DNA of 64,000 nucleotides, from assembly GCF_025770765.1 (NCBI RefSeq), contig NZ_JANZKY010000015.1, positions 109,780 to 173,779 of the forward strand, read 5' to 3'. Each line of letters starts with the position of its first letter. The stretch's first letter is position 1. Below, piece after piece: positions 1 to 9,587 of the stretch. The stretch comes from Propionivibrio soli (lineage in GTDB: Bacteria > Pseudomonadota > Gammaproteobacteria > Burkholderiales > Rhodocyclaceae). Both the position numbers and the translations under genes were made by a program. Below the pieces are notes generated by a model. It worked only from the letters and a program-made list of their open reading frames with translations. It was not told the origin of the DNA and did not search any database.

Positions 1-1008
1 CATGGCATTGGTAAAGAAGTAGTACGGGAACGGCAGCGGCGATTCGCTGGCTTGCGTCAGGCGTTCGGCCAATACCGAGGGTAACTCGAAATCCAACGCG
101 CCCAAGTTGTCGACAAGCTGCTCAGGGCGACTCGCGCCCAGAATGACACTTGCTACACCGGGCCGGCCGGCTACCCAGTTCAACGCCACCTGCGCCATCG
201 GGCGACCGACCTCCGCAGAAACGCGCTCCAGTTCTTCGACGATGCGCCAGTTACGTTCGTTGAGATGCTGGAAGGCAGGATTGCCGTTATCTTTCATCGC
301 CCCTAAACGTCCATCGGGTGCGGCATCGCGCCGATATCGCCCGGAAAGCAGGCCGCTGGCCAATGGGCTCCAGACGGTGATTCCCATGCCGAGCTCAGTC
401 GCCAGCCGCGCATGTTCGTGCTCAAGATGGCGTTCCACCAAGGAATACTGGAGCTGCAATGCCGAGACCGGTTCATAGCCTCGCCATTCGGCGAGCGTCT
501 GGGCCCGGGCCGCATACCAGGCGGGAACGTCGGAGAGGCCGACGTGCCTCACTTTGCCGCTGCGAACGAGGTCGTCCATGGTGCGCATGACTTCTTCTAC
601 CGGCGTTAGCTGATCCCAGGCGTGCACATAGAACAGATCCAGGTAGTCCGTATTGAGCCGCTTGAGCGAGCCCTCGACGGCTCGCAACAGGTTTTTGCGC
701 CCGTTACCGCCGCCATTGGCATTACGATCGCCCAGGTTGAACGTGTACTTGCTCGCGATTACCAGTCGGTCTCGTAGGTGGGACTCGGCGACGAACTCGC
801 CGAGCCAGGTTTCGCTCGTACCGTTTGTATAGACGTCGGCGGTATCGACGAAATTGCCGCCGCGCTCGACATACAGATCGAAGATGCGTCGTGCGTTTCC
901 TTTGTCCGATCCCCAGCCCCATTCGGTCCCGAATGTCATGGCGCCGAGTGAGAGCCGGCTGACGCGCAGTCCGCTGCGGCCTAGCGTGTAGTAGGTGTCA
1001 AGTGACAT
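1..1008 (-). CDS. Aldo/keto reductase, 3' end cut by window
   Basis: This frame reads from an ATG at 1008 to the window edge without a stop, giving 336 residues of a family that is usually about 340-350 long, so only the very C-terminus is missing. The N-terminus (YTLGRSGLRVSRLSLG) and the DTADVY stretch carrying the catalytic Tyr are typical of NADPH-dependent aldo/keto reductases, followed by the ASKY lysine and YVH histidine motifs. It should reduce aldehydes or ketones in the cytoplasm; the substrate is unknown. It is divergent from the LysR gene at 1108, which may regulate it. Confidence 0.9.
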   Translation of the reverse strand, partial: MSLDTYYTLGRSGLRVSRLSLGAMTFGTEWGWGSDKGNARRIFDLYVERGGNFVDTADVYTNGTSETWLGEFVAESHLRDRLVIASKYTFNLGDRNANGGGNGRKNLLRAVEGSLKRLNTDYLDLFYVHAWDQLTPVEEVMRTMDDLVRSGKVRHVGLSDVPAWYAARAQTLAEWRGYEPVSALQLQYSLVERHLEHEHARLATELGMGITVWSPLASGLLSGRYRRDAAPDGRLGAMKDNGNPAFQHLNERNWRIVEELERVSAEVGRPMAQVALNWVAGRPGVASVILGASRPEQLVDNLGALDFELPSVLAERLTQASESPLPFPYYFFTNAM

Positions 1009-1107
1009 GGTGTGCTCCTTCGCGTGTTGGATGAAGAGAAGCTTAGTCATTGTCGAAAGGTGAATAAATCCACATAATCTTCACGTGCTAATAAGCAGGG
1101 CTACATA

Positions 1108-2004
1108 ATGAAGCTCACCCAACTGGATGGTCTGCTTGCCTTTACCACGGTGGCGCGGCATCGGAGCTTCACGGCGGCCGCCTCGGCGCTTGAAGTGACG
1201 CCGCCAGCGGTGAGTCAGGCCGTCAAGCAACTTGAAGACCGCCTCGGGGTTCGGTTACTGCACCGCACGACGCGTAGTGTCAGTCTCACCGAGGCCGGGG
1301 AACGTTATCTGGCGCGGGTCGGCCCGGCGGTGAGCGAACTGATGGAGGCGTCGGAAGTGCTCGACCACTTTCGCGTGGGCGTAGGGGGCCGTTTGCGGGT
1401 CAACGCACCACTGGTGGTGCACGAGATGTTGTTGCGCCCGGTGCTGCCGGGTTTTCTGGCAACGCACCCGGCCGTGCAACTGGAACTCACCCTCGATGAT
1501 GGTTTTGTGGACATCGTCGGTTCGGGCTTCGACCTCGGTATTCGCCTCGGTGAGGCCGTGCAGCGGGACATGGTAGCCGTGCCGCTGACACGCCAGGAAC
1601 GCACGTGCATGGTGGCTTCGCCCGCTTATGCCAAGCGGCATGGACTACCTGAAACACTGGAGGATCTACGCAATCATTCCTGTATTCGTTATCGTTTTCG
1701 CAGCAGCGGTGCGATTTACCGATGGGAGGTCAAACATCACGGCCATGTTGCCGAAGTTGCGGTGGAAGGCCCGCTAACCGTCTCCGATAGCGTGAGCATG
1801 GCGCTAGCGGCGCTCGATGGGATCGGCATCGCCTACGTGTTTGAACGGCAGGTGAGGCGGTACATTGCCGATGGTCGGCTATTGCCCGTTATGGCCGAGG
1901 CGTGGCCCACGCATCCCGGGTTTCATTTTTACTACGCGAGCCGGCAGACGCCCACCGCCGTACGGGCCTTCGTGGAGTATTGCAAGGCACATGTAGCCGA
2001 ATGA
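1108..2004 (+). CDS. LysR-family transcriptional regulator
   Basis: The 298-residue length is standard for LysR regulators. An N-terminal winged helix-turn-helix (recognition region VTPPAVSQAVKQLE near residues 30-43) is followed by a periplasmic-binding-protein-like effector domain from about residue 90. It is most like the group that regulates neighbouring oxidoreductases. The 99-bp gap to the divergent aldo/keto reductase probably holds a shared operator, so that reductase is the likely target. The effector cannot be deduced. Confidence 0.92.
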   Translation: MKLTQLDGLLAFTTVARHRSFTAAASALEVTPPAVSQAVKQLEDRLGVRLLHRTTRSVSLTEAGERYLARVGPAVSELMEASEVLDHFRVGVGGRLRVNAPLVVHEMLLRPVLPGFLATHPAVQLELTLDDGFVDIVGSGFDLGIRLGEAVQRDMVAVPLTRQERTCMVASPAYAKRHGLPETLEDLRNHSCIRYRFRSSGAIYRWEVKHHGHVAEVAVEGPLTVSDSVSMALAALDGIGIAYVFERQVRRYIADGRLLPVMAEAWPTHPGFHFYYASRQTPTAVRAFVEYCKAHVAE

Positions 2005-2169
2005 CGCGCAAAGTCATGTTGCAGAGCTTCATGCCGCATGCTTTTCACTGGTTTGCTTCGCGGGAAGTGAAATTGCCGGGACGTTGCGCGTAGGATAGAT
2101 CACATATTTCGCGGGCTGAATCGCTGATCGTCAGCGTGAGGGACGCACCACCTTTTGAGGAAAGACGCC

Positions 2170-3024
2170 ATGGGCACTATCGCATTTCTCGGCACAGGAT
2201 TACTCGGCAGCGCTTTCGCGGAAGCCGCCGCCAAACGTGGCGATGACGTCACGGCTTGGAACCGGTCGCCTGATAAAGTCCTCGCTTTGGCACCGTTCGG
2301 CGTCAAAGCCGCCGCCACGCCAGCCGATGCTGTTCAAGGCGTTGATCGGGTCCACCTGATTCTCAAGGATGATGCGGTGGTGGAAGACGTAATCGCCACT
2401 GCGCGTCCTGGCCTTTCCTCCAGTACGGTTTTGATCGACCACAGCACCACCTTGCCCAAACTGACCGCGGAACGAGTTACGCGGCTTCAGGCCGAGGGAA
2501 TCCAGTATCTTCATTGCCCCGTCTTCATGGGACCAGCGGCCGCTCGGAATGCACAGGGATCGATGTTGGCGAGCGGGCCGGAAACCGTATTCAACAGCGT
2601 CAAAGCAGAACTCGCCCGCATGACGGGACGGCTGGATTATCTCGGGGAACGCCCGGATCTTGCCGCGCTCAACAAGCTATTCGGCAATGCCATGTTCATT
2701 GGTCTTTGGGGTATTCTGGCCGATATTCTGACGCTGGCCAAAGCCGGGGGCGTCGAGCCCGAAGATGCCATCACGTTGCTCGGAAGACTCGACCTGAATG
2801 GAGCGGCTGCCTCACGCGGTACGAATATGGCGGCATGCAACTTCACGCCAACGTTCGAACTTGCCATGGCGCGCAAGGACGTGGGATTGATGCTCGAAAC
2901 AGCAGGCAATCAGCCGCTCGCCGCGTTGCGCTCCATCGCCGCGCGCATGGATCAACTGATCGCCGCCGGCTATGGCGCCGAGGACGCCGGCGTGTTGGCT
3001 ATCGACGCCGTGCGCCAAAGCTGA
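2170..3024 (+). CDS. NAD(P)-binding beta-hydroxyacid dehydrogenase-like protein
   Basis: The 284-residue protein has an N-terminal Rossmann motif (FLGTGLLGSAFAEAA), a substrate-loop segment (GPAAARNAQGS near residue 121) and the family lysine in LNKLFGN (about K169), as in 3-hydroxyisobutyrate dehydrogenase and imine/glyoxylate reductase relatives. It probably carries out an NAD(P)H-dependent reduction of a small acid or imine. The start at 2170 is chosen because TTGAGGA lies just upstream; an ATG-less extension to 2155 has no ribosome site. RidA, an enamine/imine deaminase, is the next gene. Confidence 0.85.
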   Translation: MGTIAFLGTGLLGSAFAEAAAKRGDDVTAWNRSPDKVLALAPFGVKAAATPADAVQGVDRVHLILKDDAVVEDVIATARPGLSSSTVLIDHSTTLPKLTAERVTRLQAEGIQYLHCPVFMGPAAARNAQGSMLASGPETVFNSVKAELARMTGRLDYLGERPDLAALNKLFGNAMFIGLWGILADILTLAKAGGVEPEDAITLLGRLDLNGAAASRGTNMAACNFTPTFELAMARKDVGLMLETAGNQPLAALRSIAARMDQLIAAGYGAEDAGVLAIDAVRQS

Positions 3025-3149
3025 CAGCGCCGTTCTGCGCCTGCGCCGAGATAGCTAAAGCGGTGGAGCCGTCTTGGGCTGCGCGGCCCTTAGCGGGAAC
3101 AGTACTTCAGCAAAACGTATAGCAGTGTGGAAAGGATAGGGGTTGCGAC

Positions 3150-3614
3150 GTGGATGCAGAGCAACGACTAAAGGATCTTGGCCTCGTGCTTCCTCCGGCG
3201 AGTGCTCCCGCGGGGAACTACTCGTCGGCGGTTCAAACCGGAAACCTGTTGTTCATCTCCGGCAAAGCGCCACGCCCGATTGACCATCGGCCGTTGAAAG
3301 GCAGGCTAGGGCGCGAGTACTCGGTGGCCGACGGTTATGCGCTGGCGCGCTCGGCGTGCGTGGAGCTGCTTGCCGCGATCAAGAACCAATTGGGCTCCCT
3401 CGATCACGTGGCTCAGGTGGTCGAACTTACCGGTTCGATCAACGCCGTTCCGGAGTTTGAGGATCACGCCAAAGTCCTCGATGGCGCATCGGATCTTCTC
3501 GTCCAAGTATTCGGTGCCGCGGGCGCCCACGCACGCTCCGTCGTCGGTGTGAGTTCGCTGCGAAACGGATTGCCGCTCACCCTCAAGGCAATCGTGGAAG
3601 TGAAGTCCGCGTAG
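3150..3614 (+). CDS. RidA/YjgF-family enamine/imine deaminase
   Basis: This is a 154-residue RidA-superfamily protein of the slightly long subgroup (about 130 is the core). It has the LFISGKAPR strand and the ARSVVGV segment whose Arg corresponds to the catalytic residue that binds the carboxylate of 2-aminoacrylate-type substrates. Translation starts at GTG, with AGGATAGGGG a few bases upstream. Its place behind a beta-hydroxyacid/imine-reductase-like gene fits handling of reactive enamines or imines, but the actual substrate is inference. Confidence 0.85.
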   Translation: MDAEQRLKDLGLVLPPASAPAGNYSSAVQTGNLLFISGKAPRPIDHRPLKGRLGREYSVADGYALARSACVELLAAIKNQLGSLDHVAQVVELTGSINAVPEFEDHAKVLDGASDLLVQVFGAAGAHARSVVGVSSLRNGLPLTLKAIVEVKSA

Positions 3615-3747
3615 CGGTTTCAACGGAACGGAGAGGCCGGCTTCTCTGCCCTTGGCATACTGTACGGACTTGCCATTGGAATCTGCACCGCTAGGCGTGG
3701 AGCGGTTTGCTTCTGGCTTCAAAGCTACTGAGATGGCCCTGAAACGG

Positions 3748-4227
3748 TTACATTTTGTCGGCGCCGTCTACCACGATGACTTCATGAAACCCTTCATCAA
3801 GCGTAGCTGGCTCGAGATTTGAGTACACGTGCGCAATGATCGATTCAGGAACCCTCGCCAAACCTTTTCGCTGAGCATTTCGTTCTAGAGCGAGGCCGAG
3901 CGGAACCTTCACCCAGACGGCAGTAACGCTGCAGCAATAACGTCCTGCAATCGCCAGAACGCGATGACGATGCCTTCGAGAAGGCAGAGGGCCTGAAAAG
4001 AACACCGTATGGTCTGACGCGGACGGGATTCTATGGCGAACCCAGGTGGACTTGCCGCCGGCCTGCACTCCAAACACAACGAAGAGTTGGGCTCGTTCTC
4101 CGAGGACGCTGAGCCGTTGATCAAGTGCTGCGTAGGCAGCCTCCCATGCCGCCAAACCCTCTTCGCGTGAGAAGGGGGCGGTCCGGGATAAATCGAGAAA
4201 CTGATCGGGATCGATCGTCGTTGCCAT
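3748..4227 (-). CDS. P-loop kinase-like ATPase, zeta-toxin/AAA type
   Basis: The 159-residue protein has a Walker A loop GVQAGGKS at about residues 53-60, followed by a region typical of small nucleoside/sugar kinases or zeta-toxin-like P-loop proteins (HTVFFSGPLPSRRHRHRVLAIA, then VWVKVPLGLALERNAQR, which looks like the LID Arg segment). It ends in a strand IVVDGADKM. The substrate is unknown. No antitoxin-like partner is adjacent; the neighbouring gene is a GNAT acetyltransferase on the same strand. Confidence 0.65.
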   Translation of the reverse strand: MATTIDPDQFLDLSRTAPFSREEGLAAWEAAYAALDQRLSVLGERAQLFVVFGVQAGGKSTWVRHRIPSASDHTVFFSGPLPSRRHRHRVLAIAGRYCCSVTAVWVKVPLGLALERNAQRKGLARVPESIIAHVYSNLEPATLDEGFHEVIVVDGADKM

Positions 4228-4367
4228 GGAGTCCGAGCCGTTTGCTTGCCCGCGGAAGGGGAGTCACTGGGCCATGTTCAGACTCGAGACGGACGCTGGA
4301 AGCAATTGAACGGAGCGCGTTGCTCGAAGGCCGCAGTGGAATCCAACGGTTAATCGCTAGAGGGACC

Positions 4368-4799
4368 TTAACGTGTGGGCGACTGGTAAATGTCAGGCCG
4401 CAGAATTTCCATGTAGATGTGGGGATTGGCAAGCTCGGAAAAGCCGAACTGGCTATAGAGCCCGTGCGCGTCTTTTGTAGCGAGCATGAAGCGGCGCAGC
4501 CCTTGAAGGTCTGCGTGCTCGAAAACATGCGCCATGAGCCTTTTCGACAGGCCGAGCCCGCGATGCCCATCGAGGATAAAGACATCAGCGAGGTAGGCGA
4601 ATGTCGCCTTGTCGGAAATAACGCGAGCGAAGCCAACTTGTTTGTCATCAAGATAAACGCCGAAACACATCGATCCTTGAATCGCGCGTTCGACGGTTGA
4701 GCGCGGAATCCCCGGGGACCAGTAACTTTGTGACAAGAACTCATGAATCGCATCGATGTCTAGCCGCGACTTGTCGTCGGATATTTCGTAGTCGTGCAT
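4368..4799 (-). CDS. GNAT-family N-acetyltransferase
   Basis: This 143-residue single-domain GNAT protein contains the acetyl-CoA pyrophosphate loop in the segment DGHRGLGLSKRLMAHVF (R/Q-x-x-G-x-G/A form) and the C-terminal YSQFGFSEL strand common in this superfamily. It should acetylate a small molecule or peptide amine in the cytoplasm. It lies 140 bp upstream of, and on the same strand as, the P-loop kinase-like gene, so the two may be co-transcribed. Confidence 0.88.
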   Translation of the reverse strand: MHDYEISDDKSRLDIDAIHEFLSQSYWSPGIPRSTVERAIQGSMCFGVYLDDKQVGFARVISDKATFAYLADVFILDGHRGLGLSKRLMAHVFEHADLQGLRRFMLATKDAHGLYSQFGFSELANPHIYMEILRPDIYQSPTR

Positions 4800-5103
4800 G
4801 CAGTAAGCCTCGGTTTGCGGGTTGTACTAGGAACGGTTTGAGAGCTGCCGTGAATCAATGCCACAGGGCAGAGAAACGCGGATCGCCAATGCCACCTTCC
4901 TGTGATTGACTCGGTGACATCCGGTTCCGTTCGCGTTCGATGTCGTCATTTCCAGGCCCTTAGCCACCTCGCAAAAAAAGAAATCCGAACTCCAACTCAA
5001 AGGAATTGTCTTGTCCGGCAACGATAGAAGGCGGTCGGGACGCTTGGGAACCATCTCATGCGGCATAAGTTGTACTTTCGTTGCATTAATGGAGGAATTC
5101 AAA

Positions 5104-5538
5104 GTGGTTGATCAACAAACGCTGCAGCGCAACAAGGAAGTTGTCCTAAGGTTCAACCACGATTTCATCGAAAAGGGCGACCTGACTGCATTTAAGGAGA
5201 TCATGGCGCCAGACTTCGTCAATCGAACGGCCGCTCCAGGAATGTCGCCGGGATCAGATGGCATGTTTCTCACGCTGAATCAGATTCTTCGACCGGCTTT
5301 CCCCGATCTACGAGTCGAGATCCACGATCAAATCGCTGAAGGCGACAAAGTGACGACGCGCAAGACGATACACGGTACGCATTTAGGGGCGCTTCAAGGG
5401 ATTGCACCTACAGGACGCTCTATCGCCATTGAAGTAATCGACATCGTCCGGCTCTGTGACGGCAGATACACTGAGCATTGGGGCATCAACACATTGCCTG
5501 TCGTCATTGCCCAGCTTAGGACGGTCTCGCCCGGATAG
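5104..5538 (+). CDS. SnoaL-like polyketide-cyclase-fold protein
   Basis: The 144-residue protein has the NTF2-like SnoaL fold signature: N-terminal helix with a KEVVLRFNHDF segment, a MAPDFVNR strand, PGSDG loop and the FPDLRVEIHDQIAEGDKV block. Such ester-cyclase family proteins bind small hydrophobic compounds and often have no known substrate. GTG at 5104 is preferred because GGAGG lies 8 bases upstream; a longer reading from 5011 or 5089 would place that site inside the coding region. Confidence 0.8.
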   Translation: MVDQQTLQRNKEVVLRFNHDFIEKGDLTAFKEIMAPDFVNRTAAPGMSPGSDGMFLTLNQILRPAFPDLRVEIHDQIAEGDKVTTRKTIHGTHLGALQGIAPTGRSIAIEVIDIVRLCDGRYTEHWGINTLPVVIAQLRTVSPG

Positions 5539-5609
5539 TGGCGAAGGTGCGGACCGAGGTTCTCCATGTACCCGGCCCCCGCTTGTCCTCCGTCTCCGTC
5601 GTTATGCGC

Positions 5610-6209
5610 TCACAAGTCCTTGGCAAAGTCTGCACGGGTCTCTTCGTGCGTTTTCACGGGAAGCGTTATGCCCGTTTGGTCGTTAATCATTTCGATTACG
5701 GTGGGCATAACGGAACGCTCGACGTGCGCTAGCTGATCCCATAGCCTTGAACGCATAAGTGCTTTGGGGCAATGAAGAAAGACTTCCTCGGCCGTTACCT
5801 TGATGAGCAACTTCGGTTGCCGTTTCTCCTCGGCAAAATGCGTCATCAGCGTCTCACACGTCGAAAGCTGCGCCGTACCATTCACACGCAGCGTCTCGTC
5901 GATCCCAGGTATCAGAAATAGCAAGCCCACGTGGCCGGTATCGACGATATTCTGCAAGGTGTCGATCCGATTATTCCCTGGGGCATCCGGGATAAGCAGC
6001 GTCCTATCATCGAGCACTTTGACGAAACCTGGAGCGCCACCGCGGGGAGAGGCATCCGCCGAGTAATTGCGAGCGGAGCTCGCAATCACGACGAACGGGG
6101 AGAGCGAGATAAAGCGGCTGCAATGGGAATCAAGGGAGGAAAGCTGCTTCTTCACAAGGCGCTCGGTCGGCGCTGGGTAAAGGTGGCGGAGTTCTTCGAT
6201 CGTATTCAT
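5610..6209 (-). CDS. Pyridoxamine 5'-phosphate oxidase-like FMN-binding protein
   Basis: The 199-residue protein shows the split-barrel flavin-reductase/PNPOx fold: a core with VVIASSARNYSADASPRGG, then LLIPDAPGNNRIDTLQNI, and a GLLFLIPGIDETLRVNG strand. The spacing matches the MSMEG_1061 subgroup of PNPOx-related proteins. These bind FMN or F420 and their substrates are mostly unknown. It is convergent with the SnoaL-like gene, and its promoter must lie in the 266-bp gap shared with the divergent hydrolase at 6476. Confidence 0.85.
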   Translation of the reverse strand: MNTIEELRHLYPAPTERLVKKQLSSLDSHCSRFISLSPFVVIASSARNYSADASPRGGAPGFVKVLDDRTLLIPDAPGNNRIDTLQNIVDTGHVGLLFLIPGIDETLRVNGTAQLSTCETLMTHFAEEKRQPKLLIKVTAEEVFLHCPKALMRSRLWDQLAHVERSVMPTVIEMINDQTGITLPVKTHEETRADFAKDL

Positions 6210-6475
6210 TGGAAAATAGTCTTGGAATGGGGAACGCCGTGGGTGATGCGTAGGTTACGCGCCGTTCCCGGAAAATGGCAGTTTCCCCGCCTACGGAACG
6301 CGTGATATCGAGGCAACACGCGAACTGGCCAGCAGGCAGCGCTATTCATGCCATGGGCGCGCCGCTTGCTTACACCGCCGGATGCATTCCATCCCGCTTC
6401 GGTACCCTGGAAAGCAAGAAAGCTCGATGGACCTGAAGCAAATGCCGTGGATGCAGAAACGGAGATATAAGAGAA

Positions 6476-7132
6476 ATGGCCACCTTTATCTTGATACCTG
6501 GCGGTTGGCAGGGTGGTTGGGCGTTCGAGAAAGTCGAAGAATCGCTCATCGCGCGCGGTCATAAGGCTCTGCCGTTAACGCTTGCCGGGCTTGGCGACGT
6601 ACCGGCTCCGCTGGCTAACCTCGACCTTCACATACACGAAGCGGTTCGCGCCATTCGGGCTCATCGAGGCGATGAAATCGTTTTGGCCGGTCACTCGTAC
6701 GGCGGAATGATCGTCAGCGGTGCCGCCGACGTGGAAGCTGCCGATATCCGGGCTCTCGTTTATTCCGACGCGTATGTCCCCGAGTCGGGCGACTCGGTCT
6801 GGTCACTCACCAGCCCTCGCTTTCGGGATATGTTCATTCTCGGGGCGGCGGCCGACGGCCTGACTTGCGCACCGCCGCCCAACCTGGACTCCCGATGCCG
6901 CGCACACCCCATGGGGACGTTCTTACAGGCGATCAAGCTAAGCGGGTCCTGGCGCGAAGTCCCGCGAAAAGCGTTTGTCGGAGCGCATGGATGGGAAGGC
7001 AGCCCTTTTCTCGATCTCTATCAACGATTGAGCGCCGATCCTGAGTGGGCCACGTTTTCTTTCGACTGTGGCCACAATATTCCTCGCTTGAAGCCAGAAG
7101 CCTTCGTCGAGATATTGTTGGCGCAAGTCTGA
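6476..7132 (+). CDS. Alpha/beta hydrolase
   Basis: This 218-residue alpha/beta hydrolase has an oxyanion-region HG-like start (LIPGGWQGGWAFE), the nucleophile elbow GHSYGGM with Ser at about residue 74, and a C-terminal DCGHNIPRLKPEAF block carrying the probable catalytic His. It belongs to the short pyrethroid/methyl-esterase-like group, in which substrates vary. An AGATATAAGAGA ribosome-site region precedes the ATG. It is convergent with wrbA, and a perfect 10-bp inverted repeat separates the two. Confidence 0.88.
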   Translation: MATFILIPGGWQGGWAFEKVEESLIARGHKALPLTLAGLGDVPAPLANLDLHIHEAVRAIRAHRGDEIVLAGHSYGGMIVSGAADVEAADIRALVYSDAYVPESGDSVWSLTSPRFRDMFILGAAADGLTCAPPPNLDSRCRAHPMGTFLQAIKLSGSWREVPRKAFVGAHGWEGSPFLDLYQRLSADPEWATFSFDCGHNIPRLKPEAFVEILLAQV

Positions 7133-7134
7133 TG

Positions 7135-7165
7135 CCAGAAGGCATGACTCTCTCGTGCCTTCTGG
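7135..7165. terminator. Hairpin between convergent genes
   Basis: CCAGAAGGCA at 7135-7144 and TGCCTTCTGG at 7156-7165 form a perfect 10-bp stem with an 11-base loop. It lies between the converging ends of the hydrolase and wrbA genes, where a bidirectional terminator is expected. There is no T-run on either side, so Rho-assisted or purely protective function is possible. Confidence 0.55.
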
Positions 7166-7207
7166 TGTCTGAGAGTACAAGCGCAAAACTACATGGAGGC
7201 CGGAAAA

Positions 7208-7807
7208 CTAACCGAACAATTTGTTGGCGGTTTCAGCGATCAATCGCCCCTGGTACCGGGCTCCCGCGAGTTCGTTCGCACTGGGTTGCCGCTGCCCCTG
7301 GCCACCAGCAATCGTCGTTGCGCCATAAGGGCTGCCGCCAACAATCTCGTCGAGCGTCATTTGTCCCTGATAGCTGTAGGGCAGGCCGACCACGACCATG
7401 CCGAAATGCAACAGGTTGGCAATGACGGAAAACAGGGTGACTTCCTGCCCGCCGTGTTGCGTTGCCGTCGACGTGAAGGCGCCGCCCACCTTGCCGTTGA
7501 GCGCACCGCTCGCCCAAAGTCCGCCCGCCTGATCGAGGAAGCTGGCCATTTGGGACGGCATGCGGCCGAAGCGCGTGGGGCAGCCAACGATGATGGAGTC
7601 GTAATCAGCCAACTCGGCGACTGTCGCGACAGGCGCCGCCTGGTCCAACTTGAAGTGCGCGGCCTTTGCAACCTCCGCAGGCGCCGTTTCAGGAACTCGT
7701 TTGATGTCAACTTTCGCCCCCGCGGACTGGGCGCCTTCGGCAACCGCTTGCGCCATGGTTTCGATGTGACCGTAACTGGAATAGTACAGAACGAGTACCT
7801 TGGACAT
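7208..7807 (-). CDS. wrbA: NAD(P)H:quinone oxidoreductase, WrbA type
   Basis: The 199-residue flavodoxin-fold protein has the FMN-phosphate loop [13 protein letters not shown], the [16 protein letters not shown] segment and the WrbA-specific [10 protein letters not shown] motif. WrbA proteins are tetrameric FMN enzymes that reduce quinones by two electrons and so limit semiquinone stress. An AGGAGG ribosome site precedes the ATG at 7807. A 43-codon membrane-protein gene lies upstream on the same strand. Confidence 0.95.
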   Translation of the reverse strand: MSKVLVLYYSSYGHIETMAQAVAEGAQSAGAKVDIKRVPETAPAEVAKAAHFKLDQAAPVATVAELADYDSIIVGCPTRFGRMPSQMASFLDQAGGLWASGALNGKVGGAFTSTATQHGGQEVTLFSVIANLLHFGMVVVGLPYSYQGQMTLDEIVGGSPYGATTIAGGQGQRQPSANELAGARYQGRLIAETANKLFG

Positions 7808-7936
7808 GAACGACCTCCTGCGATAAGTGAATGCCTGCGATGTGAGCGGGACTCTTTGGCAACTTCCACAGCCCGTATCCCGATACCCATCCTAGGTCAA
7901 ATTCCGATGCTTCGCCTCGAAACGGGTCCAGGAAAA

Positions 7937-8068
7937 CTAAGGCGCTACCCCATACCACATGGCAAGGAGCGCGAGGATTCCTCCCAGGTTAATGAGCAAG
8001 CCGACGACGAACTTGATGGGATGTTTTTTCATCGAATGGGCGAATACCTCCGACAGGCTATCGGACAT
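7937..8068 (-). CDS. Small single-span membrane protein
   Basis: This 43-codon gene starts at an ATG with AAGGAGA eight bases upstream, which argues for a real small gene. The product has a basic N-terminal half (HSMKKHPIKF) and one hydrophobic segment (VVGLLINLGGILALLAMWYG), so it should sit in the inner membrane as a single span. No family function is recognised. It is upstream of wrbA on the same strand, 130 bp away. Confidence 0.65.
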   Translation of the reverse strand: MSDSLSEVFAHSMKKHPIKFVVGLLINLGGILALLAMWYGVAP

Positions 8069-8470
8069 GGCGGTCTCCTTCTGTCCGGCCATTGGACAAC
8101 TGGCCAAGGCAATTGTTAGCAAGGAGATTTCGACCGCGCTTTGGCGAGAGACCGGGGAATCAGCACGTAACCCGGCCTTCTGTATGAATGACAAGCTCTT
8201 TGAGCCTTGCGCAGCGCGTAATTTGCCCCGGCGAAGTGATTGACCTGCTTGCGCGGTCTACCCACCGTGCATGCCTGCGCCGGATGCCGGGTACCGATAG
8301 TCTCGAGTAATCGCTAGACAGATATTTGCTCGCTGTTCGTGGTCTTTTCAGCACCTGCTAGGCACCGAATAACGCTTTACCTTCGCGTCGCCCTCCTTGC
8401 CGAACAGGAATCCCGAGACAGGCAGTGGAGGCAACACCCAAGCTCGAAACAACAGGTTTCCGATCGTCTT

Positions 8471-8869
8471 CTACTTCTTCGGCTCAGGAGCAGGTTCAAA
8501 TATCTCCACGAGATTTCCTGAGGGATCCTCAACAAGAATCTGTCGTCCTCCTGGGCCGGAAACAATGTCGCTGCGAAAACCAACGCCCACAGCGCGCAAG
8601 GTGGAAATGTCCTCATCAAGTCTTTCGCTTTTCACGATGAGACGATTCCACCCGCCAGGCTCCGGCCTACGGCCATCGGGCGTCGGTTGAGAGCCTCCTC
8701 CGGGCCCCTTCGGCGGACTCAATACGAGCTGCAAGTTATTCTTCTCAAGAATCGCGAAGTACGGCCCGGACTGGCCGATCACTCGGAACCCAAAGTGCTC
8801 GGTGTAAAAAGCTACCGCGGTATCGACGTCGTGAACGATGTAGCGAACCATCAGTGCGTTTAGGTTCAT
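8471..8869 (-). CDS. VOC-family (glyoxalase/bleomycin-resistance fold) protein
   Basis: The 132-residue protein has the paired beta-alpha-beta-beta-beta modules of the vicinal-oxygen-chelate fold: VRYIVHDVDTAVAFYTEHFG in the first half and a GRQILVEDPSGNLVEIFEP end with the usual metal-ligand Glu. These are metal-dependent lyases, dioxygenases or binding proteins; the reaction cannot be told. The ATG at 8869 is chosen for AAGGAG nine bases upstream rather than an upstream in-frame start at 8914. Confidence 0.88.
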   Translation of the reverse strand: MNLNALMVRYIVHDVDTAVAFYTEHFGFRVIGQSGPYFAILEKNNLQLVLSPPKGPGGGSQPTPDGRRPEPGGWNRLIVKSERLDEDISTLRAVGVGFRSDIVSGPGGRQILVEDPSGNLVEIFEPAPEPKK

Positions 8870-9101
8870 CAGCCGACTCCTTCTGCATTGCCCCAGGGCC
8901 CTTTGTCCAGGCAATAAGTGTTCCTTCCTTGGACTGGGGCGATCAACCGTGGGATCCCAGCAAGAGGCGTCAGCCGCTTCGATGAAAACGCGTCAAGCGG
9001 TTGTTGACGAGGGCTATCCCCTGGGTCCAAGGCCTGGACGTAGCGGGCACGACGCATGCTGAATGGCTTGCTTCTGATCGAAGCTTAGGGATGAACGCCT
9101 C

Positions 9102-9509
9102 TTGACTGAGACTCACCTTGCCCGCCTCTACAAGGAGTATATCGCCTGCTTGAACATGCAGAAATGGTCAGATCTTGGGCGCCATGTTCACGACGGTGTT
9201 GTGCACAACGGGAAACGTCTTGGCCTCGCGGGCTACCAGGCGATGCTGGAGAACGACTTCGCCAGCATACCGGACCTGCACTTCAACATAGAACTCCTGG
9301 TGGCTGACTCACGGTTTGTCGCCAGCCGACTGGCCTTCAACTGCACTCCCCGTGGGCGATTCATGAACCTCGATATTGATGGACTGACCGTATCGTTTTC
9401 CGAGAACGTTTTTTATGAGTTCACGGAAAACAAAATCCTTCGCGTATGGTCTGTGATTGACAAGGCCGCCATTGAGGCGCAGCTGCCGGGCGCGCGACAG
9501 CCTAGATGA
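9102..9509 (+). CDS. SnoaL-like ester-cyclase-family protein
   Basis: A 135-residue NTF2/SnoaL-fold protein with an N-terminal helix, a HVHDGVVHNGKRLGLAGYQAML block and a VADSRFVASRLAFNCTPRG strand pair typical of the family. It is the second of three such proteins in the first 12 kb. The only start that fits the frame is a TTG at 9102 with a weak AGGGATG upstream, so the exact N-terminus is uncertain. No substrate is assigned. Confidence 0.75.
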   Translation: MTETHLARLYKEYIACLNMQKWSDLGRHVHDGVVHNGKRLGLAGYQAMLENDFASIPDLHFNIELLVADSRFVASRLAFNCTPRGRFMNLDIDGLTVSFSENVFYEFTENKILRVWSVIDKAAIEAQLPGARQPR

Positions 9510-9587
9510 CAGTTTGTCATCCGCAAACGAAGAGCTTTCACGGTCGAATTCCTGCATTGGCATCAAGACGAATTAAGGAGGATTGAG